33,150 nucleotides of DNA from JAVKSM01 sp039583705 (GTDB lineage: Bacteria; Actinomycetota; Actinomycetes; Mycobacteriales; Pseudonocardiaceae): contig JAVKSM010000021.1 in assembly GCA_039583705.1 (NCBI GenBank), forward strand, positions 1 through 33,150, read 5' to 3'. The notes beneath the pieces are model-generated. The model was not told the origin of the DNA. It did not search any database and saw nothing but the letters and a program-made list of their open reading frames with translations. Below are positions 28,446-33,150 of the stretch, piece by piece. The first letter of the stretch is position 1. Each line of letters begins with the position of its first letter. The position numbers and the translations under genes were made by a program.

Positions 28446-29567
28446 GTGAGCGAGGAAACCCACATCGCCCTCGCGAACGACCGGATGCGCACGATGCTGT
28501 TGCGTGCGGCCGAGATCCGGGAGAGCGAGCAGCAGCAGATGTTCGACTCGCTCGATGAGATCCATGCCCGGTTGGGGGCGCTGGACGCGTTGGGCACGGT
28601 CCGGAAACGGCTGACGGAGCTGCCGGACCGCACCGAGATCGGCGTGCTCGCGGAGCGGATGGACGAGGCGCTGGCCAAGCTGGAGGCGCAGGACACGTCG
28701 CTGGACGCGTTGGCCACGGTGCGCAGGCGGGTGGGCGAGCTGCCGGACCGGGCGGAGCTGAGCGGGCTTGCCGAGCGGATGGACGCCATGGCCGCGAAGC
28801 TCGATGCGCAGGACATCGCGCTGGCCGCGCTGGCACGCGGGTTCGACGCGATCATCGACAAGATCACCGACAAGCTGGCTGTCCCGTTGGCCGCACTGAA
28901 CAGCAGGCTCGACGGGGTGATCGGCCGGTTCGAGGGGGTGGCCGGGAGGCTGGACGGGTTGGAGGACCGGCTGTCCGGGCTGCACGTGCGGCTGTCCGAG
29001 TTGGACAGCCGGCTCGACCGGTACGACATCCGGCTGGAGGGCCTCCCCAGCGCGGTCGCGGCAGCGGTGCGGGAGCGGATGGACGGGCTCGACGCCGGCC
29101 TGCGGAGCCGGCTGGACGAAATCGACCACGGGGTGCACCAGCATCTCGACGGTACCCGGGAGGGCCTGCGGGGCGTGCTCCTGGACGCCCTGGCCGAGGT
29201 CAGGGCGGCGGTGTACGGCCGGCTCGACGCGCTGGCCGAGCAGTCGGCGACCCTGACCTCGCGACTGGACCAGGTCGGGGACATGCTCCTCAAGCTGGTC
29301 CGGCAGGCCAACGAGGAGTCCGAGCGGCGCAACGCCGGCCAGCTCGACGAGGCGATGGCCGCGATCGCCGAAATGGTCATCGGCCGGGGATTCTCCGCCA
29401 CCCACGCCGCCCGCCCGCCGTTGCAGCACCGCGGGCGCGGCAAGCTGGTCGCGACGGTCAAGGACGGCGAGCAGCCGGTTGCCGCCGAGTCCCCGCCGCC
29501 GCGGACGAACGCCAAGAACGCCGAACTCCCGCCCCGGACGGACATCAAGCCGAACGTCAAGACGTAG
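28446..29567 (+). CDS. coiled-coil protein with internal 40-residue duplication
   Basis: A 373-residue protein that I do not recognise. It starts SEETHIALANDRMRTMLLRAAEIRESEQQQMFDSLDEI and is almost entirely heptad-like from about residue 15 to 305, for example LDGLEDRLSGLHVRLSELDSRL. Two adjacent 40-residue units, each LDALxTVR..., ELPDR..., AERMD..., KL.AQD, occupy about residues 46-125. The C-terminal 70 residues are basic and Pro-rich without predicted structure (LPPRTDIKPNVKT). There are no membrane segments or export signal, so it should be a cytosolic, elongated oligomer. GTG at 28446 has AAGGAGGG 4 bases upstream, a near-ideal site. Its 3' end overlaps the convergent AAA ATPase by 11 bases. 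Confidence 0.85.
   Translation: MSEETHIALANDRMRTMLLRAAEIRESEQQQMFDSLDEIHARLGALDALGTVRKRLTELPDRTEIGVLAERMDEALAKLEAQDTSLDALATVRRRVGELPDRAELSGLAERMDAMAAKLDAQDIALAALARGFDAIIDKITDKLAVPLAALNSRLDGVIGRFEGVAGRLDGLEDRLSGLHVRLSELDSRLDRYDIRLEGLPSAVAAAVRERMDGLDAGLRSRLDEIDHGVHQHLDGTREGLRGVLLDALAEVRAAVYGRLDALAEQSATLTSRLDQVGDMLLKLVRQANEESERRNAGQLDEAMAAIAEMVIGRGFSATHAARPPLQHRGRGKLVATVKDGEQPVAAESPPPRTNAKNAELPPRTDIKPNVKT
28581..28820 (+). repeat. 120-bp tandem duplication in the coiled-coil gene
   Basis: Units 28581-28700 and 28701-28820 both begin CTGGACGCGTTGG and encode 40 similar residues each, with clear divergence at the third codon positions, so the duplication is not recent. Confidence 0.8.
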
Positions 29568-30990
29568 CGTCAACCGTACCGTCCGTACCGGTCGCACCCG
29601 CCGCGCCCAGCAGCCGCCGGGTGAGGGCGTGGCGCTCGTCGGTCAGCTCCGTCAGGGCGGCGGCGAGGCGATCGCCGTCCAATCGCACCGGACGGTCGGG
29701 GTGCAGCTCCAGCTCACGCACCACGGCCCGGCGCACCATCTCTCGCATGAACGACGCGGTGACCCCGTCGGTGCCGGCGACCACCGGCGCCGGGTTGGCG
29801 AGGTCGAGCGCCACCCCCGCCGCGTAGAGCCGCAGCAACCGCTCCCGCCCCGCGGCATCCGGACGGGGGATCTCGACGGCAAGGTCGACCCGGCCGGGTC
29901 GGTCCGCCAGCGCCCGCTCCAGCACGTCGACCCGGTTGGTGGTGAGCACGAACGTCACGTCGACGTCGGCGTCCACCCCGTCGATGAGGTTGAGCAGCTC
30001 GAAGAGCAGCGGGGTCGGGCCGTGCGAGAACGAGCGATCCTCCGCGACGAGGTCGACGTCCTCGATGACGAGCACCGCGGGCGCCAACCGTCGCACCAGG
30101 GCGGCGGCGTCCGGCAGGAACCGCATCGCGCGTCCGGAGAGCACCACCGAGGTCGCGTCCGCGAGCCGCCCGAGCAGGTACCGCACGGTATGTGTCTTGC
30201 CGGTTCCGGGCGGCCCGTAGAGCAGCAGGCCGCGCTTGAGGTGCTGGCCGTGCCCGGCGAGCCGGTCGCTGCTCGCCGCGGTGCGCACCACGTGCCGCTC
30301 GATCGTGTCGAGCACCCCGGGCGGCAGCACCACCTCGCGGGCGGCCAGGTGCGGCCGCGGCAGGAACGACACGAGCTGGTTGCCGCGGTGCGCGGTGACG
30401 TCGAAGAGCAGCACCTGGCCGCGGAACACGTCGTGCGCGCGCATCAGCCGCTCGACCTCGTCCCGCACCGCGGTGGCCGTGGCGCGCTCGGCGGCGAGCA
30501 CCCGGAGCTGGCAGCTTTCGTGGTAGTCCGTCGGCCCCCGCACGGCGATCACCACCGGGGTGCGGTCCGGCGCCACGGTGCGTACCAGCCCGAGCGTCAC
30601 GGCCTCGGTGACGGCGTCCGGGCCGACCGCGACCGTGTCGTGGTCGACCGCCCCGAGTTGATAGCTGCCGTGCTGGGCGGCGGCAGCGAGCATGTCCATG
30701 ATGTCCTGGTGGCTGCGGGCACTGCCCATCGGGCCGAACCATCGGGCATCGGGCGAGTACTCCGCCAGGTAGGCGTCGACACCGCGCTGCAGGTTGGCGT
30801 GCTCCCAGGCGGGGAAGGCCATCGCCACGTTGGACAGCTCGCCCAACGGGCATCCGACGTGGTCAGTGACCAGCGACACCAGCTCCGAGCCGGAGTCGGC
30901 GACGACCCGGAAGCGGGCGGCGTCCAGGAGGGCGGTGAGGGCCGCGGCGAGGGAACGGGCGGCGGCCGGGTCGAGCTCGGGGTTCGTCAT
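29557..30990 (-). CDS. AAA-family ATPase (FtsH/CDC48-like module) with unknown N-terminal domain
   Basis: A 477-residue protein. The N-terminal about 220 residues have no recognised motif but look globular, with DARWFGPMGSARSHQDIMDML and SFLPRPHLAAREVVLPPGV. The C-terminal half is a classic AAA module: Walker A GPPGTGKT at 259-266, Walker B VLVIEDVDLV near 306-315, sensor-1 TTNR, and an arginine-finger region ALADRPGRVDLAVEIPRPD, resembling the FtsH, CDC48 and BCS1 branch. It has no membrane helix and no metalloprotease domain. It may remodel a protein complex; the partner is unknown. It converges on and overlaps the coiled-coil gene by 11 bases. ATG at 30990 has no strong ribosome-binding site. 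Confidence 0.9.
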   Translation of the reverse strand: MTNPELDPAAARSLAAALTALLDAARFRVVADSGSELVSLVTDHVGCPLGELSNVAMAFPAWEHANLQRGVDAYLAEYSPDARWFGPMGSARSHQDIMDMLAAAAQHGSYQLGAVDHDTVAVGPDAVTEAVTLGLVRTVAPDRTPVVIAVRGPTDYHESCQLRVLAAERATATAVRDEVERLMRAHDVFRGQVLLFDVTAHRGNQLVSFLPRPHLAAREVVLPPGVLDTIERHVVRTAASSDRLAGHGQHLKRGLLLYGPPGTGKTHTVRYLLGRLADATSVVLSGRAMRFLPDAAALVRRLAPAVLVIEDVDLVAEDRSFSHGPTPLLFELLNLIDGVDADVDVTFVLTTNRVDVLERALADRPGRVDLAVEIPRPDAAGRERLLRLYAAGVALDLANPAPVVAGTDGVTASFMREMVRRAVVRELELHPDRPVRLDGDRLAAALTELTDERHALTRRLLGAAGATGTDGTVDATS

Positions 30991-31061
30991 CGGTGTTGAC
31001 GGTGACAGATCCGAGACGGTGCCGCCCGGTGTTTCCCCCGGCCGGGTCCCGTGCGCGGGTC

Positions 31062-31092
31062 CCGGGGGCCGGCCCCCCTGGCCGGCCCCCGG
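31062..31092 (-). terminator. GC hairpin between the heme-binding-like and AAA genes
   Basis: Arms 31062-31072 and 31082-31092 (11 bases) are perfect complements with a 9-base loop, 30 bases after the stop of the upstream gene. A likely terminator that separates it from the AAA gene; no U-tract. Confidence 0.5.
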
Positions 31093-31122
31093 ATCCCGGA
31101 GTCGCGGGAGGGCTGGCCGGGC

Positions 31123-31980
31123 CTACTGCTTGACAAGGGTGGCGACGCTGATGTGGGGCCAGTCGATACCCAGGAAGTTGAGCAGGATCGTCTGCGTGTA
31201 CTGCAGTTGCAGGAACTCGCCGAGTTCGGGGTCGTCCACCGTCTCGATCCAGAAAACGGCGCTCATGCTGATGGCGTCCGCGTTCTCCACGACGAAGGGG
31301 ATGTTCTGGATCCCGCCGGGCTTTCCGCCGACCAGGTTCGTCGTGGAGATCAGCAGGACCTCGGTTTCGGTGATCGTCTGCTTCGCGATGGCCTCGGTCA
31401 ACACCAGGTTCGGGTTGGCGATCGCCCCGGTGGGTATCCCGGGCGGCAACGGGGTGTCCCTGAAGGGAGCCAGGTAGGCGGGGTTGGTGACCGGCTTGCC
31501 GGTGGCGTGGACAATGGGCGTGGAGTCAGCCGGCTCGATATGGGGACCGCCGTTCACCGGCAGCGAGTTACCCTGCGCCAGCAGGGCGTCGCCGTGTGGG
31601 ATGGTCGCCAGCCGGACGACGCTCGCGGGCGCTGCGGGCGCTGCGGTCGCAGGCAGGTTCAGCCACATGCCCGGTTCGACGTGCAGCGCTCCCTTCGTGA
31701 CCGCGTCGCTGACCTGCTGGAAGTAGTGCACGCCGACGAAGAAGATGTCGTCCTGCGCGGACCCGCGGTTGGGGATCGGGGCACCGACCTGCGTGAAGTT
31801 CAGTGTCTCCAGCGTCGCGTTGAGCTCCAGGAAGAACGGCTTGTTGTCCTGGTGGTCAGGCCGCGAGATGAGGTTGAAGCCGGTCCCGACCCAGGTACCG
31901 GGTAGTTGCTGAAGAGGTCCCAGCTCCGTCAGGACCGTGGCGGCCGGCGCGCTCGCGCGGAACACAGTTGGTTTGGGCAT
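31123..31980 (-). CDS. heme-binding-like beta-barrel protein, function uncertain
   Basis: A 285-residue cytosolic protein with no signal peptide. It contains LGPLQQLPGTWVGTGFNLISRP, a G-x-W start typical of lipocalin or fatty-acid-binding-like barrels, then PFFLELNATLETLNF, GAPIPNRGSAQDDIFFVGVHYFQQVSDAV, GALHVEPGMWLNLPA, ATIPHGDALLAQG, and the very characteristic C-terminus LQLQYTQTILLNFLGIDWPHISVATLVKQ. I recall similar proteins being annotated as heme-binding in actinobacteria and fungi, but no axial ligand is evident and I do not trust this strongly. ATG at 31980 is supported by GGGGAG 8 bases upstream; longer frames lack support. It is divergent from the RecB-like gene. Confidence 0.75.
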   Translation of the reverse strand: MPKPTVFRASAPAATVLTELGPLQQLPGTWVGTGFNLISRPDHQDNKPFFLELNATLETLNFTQVGAPIPNRGSAQDDIFFVGVHYFQQVSDAVTKGALHVEPGMWLNLPATAAPAAPASVVRLATIPHGDALLAQGNSLPVNGGPHIEPADSTPIVHATGKPVTNPAYLAPFRDTPLPPGIPTGAIANPNLVLTEAIAKQTITETEVLLISTTNLVGGKPGGIQNIPFVVENADAISMSAVFWIETVDDPELGEFLQLQYTQTILLNFLGIDWPHISVATLVKQ

Positions 31981-32159
31981 CCGAATTCTCCCCTGAGCAG
32001 ATTTCCCCATGATGACGGTGGTTTCGGCGAGAAGAGCCCCAGCAACCAGGCTCTGATACCCGGCGTGGCCGGACCACCTGATCGGGCCATGCGGCCCGCA
32101 CACCCGGGCGTGCCGTGCGCGGAGCCGATTGCGTCGGGGAGCTCTGGCAGGCTCGTGGT

Positions 32160-32219
32160 GTGACGGCGACTGGTGTGACGGCGACTGGTGTGACGGCGTC
32201 TGGTGTGACGGCGACAGGG
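32160..32219 (+). repeat. 15-bp tandem repeat at the start of the RecB-like gene
   Basis: Four 15-bp units (two identical, two with one or two changes) each encode Val-Thr-Ala-Thr/Ser-Gly. Each begins with a GTG that could serve as start codon. Confidence 0.85.
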
Positions 32220-33150
32220 GCGGGCCTGGTGTTGGACGCCGGGGTGGTGACGCGGTGCCGGCGGCGGGTCCACCTCGACCACGATCCGGACGTCACCACC
32301 GCCGGCCGCGCCGACCCGGATCCGTCCGTCCGCCAGCGGATCGCCGACGCGGCCGTCCACCGCCGGGCGGTGGCCGACGCGCTGGCGGCCCGGTTGGGTC
32401 CGGAGTGGGTGGAGGTGCCGGTCGACGCGCCACCGCCGGAGCGGCAGCGGGCGACGCTGGCGGCGCTGCGGGCCGTGGCGGGCTACGTGTGGGGCGGGCT
32501 GCTGCCGGTCGACGCCGAGGGCCGGCGCCGGGGCGGGGTGGAGTTGCTGGTGCGGGTCCACGGCGGCTACCTGCCGGTGATCGTCGTCCGGCACCGCGTC
32601 ACCGACCCAGGTTCCGGAGCGCTCACCACACCGCTGAACCTGGCACCCGGCGGCCCGCTCCCGCAGTTGCGGCCCGCCACCGCGGCCCCGGACCCGGACC
32701 GCAAGGCCCGGCCCCAGCCGCGGGATGCGCTCCGGCTCGCGCACGCCACCCGGATGCTTGCCGCTGCCGGGTTCGCCGCCGGTGGCCCCGCGCTCGGGGG
32801 TGTCGTCGGGATGGACGCCGACGTCGTGCTCTGGCACGAGCTGGATGTCCCGAGCTGGCCGGACGGGCGCAGCACGCTCGCCGAGTACGACGCCCGCTTC
32901 GCCGACCGTCTCGCGGTGGCCGGAGCTGCCACCTCCGGTGCTGCCGCGCTCGCCGCGCCCTCCCGGATCACCGAGTGCCGATGGTGCACCTGGTGGCCGG
33001 TCTGCGAGGCGGAACTGGTGGCGGTCCGAGACGTGAGCCTCGTGGTACGCGGCGAGGACGCGGGGGCGCTGCGGGCGGTGGGGGTGTCCACTGTGGATGA
33101 CCTTGCGGCGCTGGACCGGTTCGGCCCGGAGCCAGCGCCGCTGGCAGGGG
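32160..33150 (+). CDS. RecB-family nuclease-like protein (3' end beyond window)
   Basis: At least 330 residues, still open at the window end. After four VTATG-type repeats the conserved part starts LVLDAGVVTRCRRRVHLDHDP, where Cys33 corresponds to the N-terminal cluster Cys of Cas4/AddB-like nucleases. Later Cys273, Cys276 and Cys282 (ECRWCTWWPVCEAEL) complete a four-Cys set expected to bind 4Fe-4S. The central GGVELLVRVHGGYLPVIVVRHRVTDPG occupies the PD-(D/E)xK nuclease position, but the catalytic Lys appears replaced by Arg, so activity is uncertain. The layout recalls mycobacterial Rv2119-like RecB-family proteins. The start is taken at the first GTG of the repeat; the next three GTG codons are equally possible. 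Confidence 0.82.
   Translation, partial: MTATGVTATGVTASGVTATGAGLVLDAGVVTRCRRRVHLDHDPDVTTAGRADPDPSVRQRIADAAVHRRAVADALAARLGPEWVEVPVDAPPPERQRATLAALRAVAGYVWGGLLPVDAEGRRRGGVELLVRVHGGYLPVIVVRHRVTDPGSGALTTPLNLAPGGPLPQLRPATAAPDPDRKARPQPRDALRLAHATRMLAAAGFAAGGPALGGVVGMDADVVLWHELDVPSWPDGRSTLAEYDARFADRLAVAGAATSGAAALAAPSRITECRWCTWWPVCEAELVAVRDVSLVVRGEDAGALRAVGVSTVDDLAALDRFGPEPAPLAG

Noticed and set aside
33092..33108. Second DnaA-box-like match (TGTGGATGA) near the window end
   Set aside because: It has a mismatch and lies inside the coding frame of the RecB-like gene, so chance is the simplest explanation.

Overview
The window is high-GC actinobacterial DNA. It has frequent GTG starts, overlapping GTGA/ATGA stop-start junctions, and an origin-proximal gene block also seen in mycobacteria and relatives: ppiA, crgA, trpG/pabA, then pknB, pknA, pbpA, rodA, pstP, fhaB and fhaA, followed by tRNA-Leu(CAG). 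A chaplin-like secreted protein, a cytochrome P450, F420-type oxidoreductases and a GH65 phosphorylase fit a filamentous or soil actinomycete. A member of the Pseudonocardiales is my best guess, but this is inference, because no rRNA or complete marker set is present.

Region 1 (1-5.7 kb) is accessory. It holds a small DUF4383-like membrane protein, a bifunctional-nuclease (DUF151) protein, a cytochrome P450, a secreted protein with three chaplin-like repeats, a DUF5313 membrane protein, and a coupled pair made of a Mug-type mismatch glycosylase and a quinone-oxidoreductase-like MDR protein. Very strong hairpins lie at the P450 3' end and between the P450 and chaplin-like genes.

Region 2 (5.8-19.8 kb) is the conserved cell-growth block. 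A Lys/Arg/Ala-rich hendecad-repeat protein with a C-terminal membrane anchor precedes cyclophilin PpiA, a zinc-finger rhomboid protein, CrgA and a TrpG/PabA amidotransferase. Seven minus-strand genes (fhaA to pknB) follow as one apparent operon. It encodes two FHA scaffold proteins, the Ser/Thr phosphatase, the SEDS polymerase RodA, its transpeptidase partner PbpA and the kinases PknA and PknB, a phosphorylation-controlled cell-wall elongation and division module. fhaA carries a 100-N assembly gap flanked by identical 77-bp sequences. tRNA-Leu(CAG) is divergent from the operon.

Region 3 (20-33.15 kb) is metabolic and accessory. It contains a TrmH-family RNA methyltransferase; an adjacent pair of F420-type oxidoreductases; a HAD phosphoglucomutase coupled to a GH65 glycoside phosphorylase; a minus-strand run of a lipoprotein-like secretory lipase, a small NYN RNase-like protein and a solitary beta-class DNA methyltransferase; a coiled-coil protein convergent with and overlapping an AAA ATPase; a heme-binding-like protein of uncertain role; and a RecB-like nuclease cut by the window end, whose start lies inside a 15-bp tandem repeat.

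No insertion sequence, prophage, CRISPR array or complete restriction system is visible. The less familiar items are the hendecad membrane protein, the three-domain chaplin-like protein, a PASTA-like ectodomain on PknA, the coiled-coil/AAA convergent pair and the methyltransferase/NYN pair. None can be called a new system from sequence alone.
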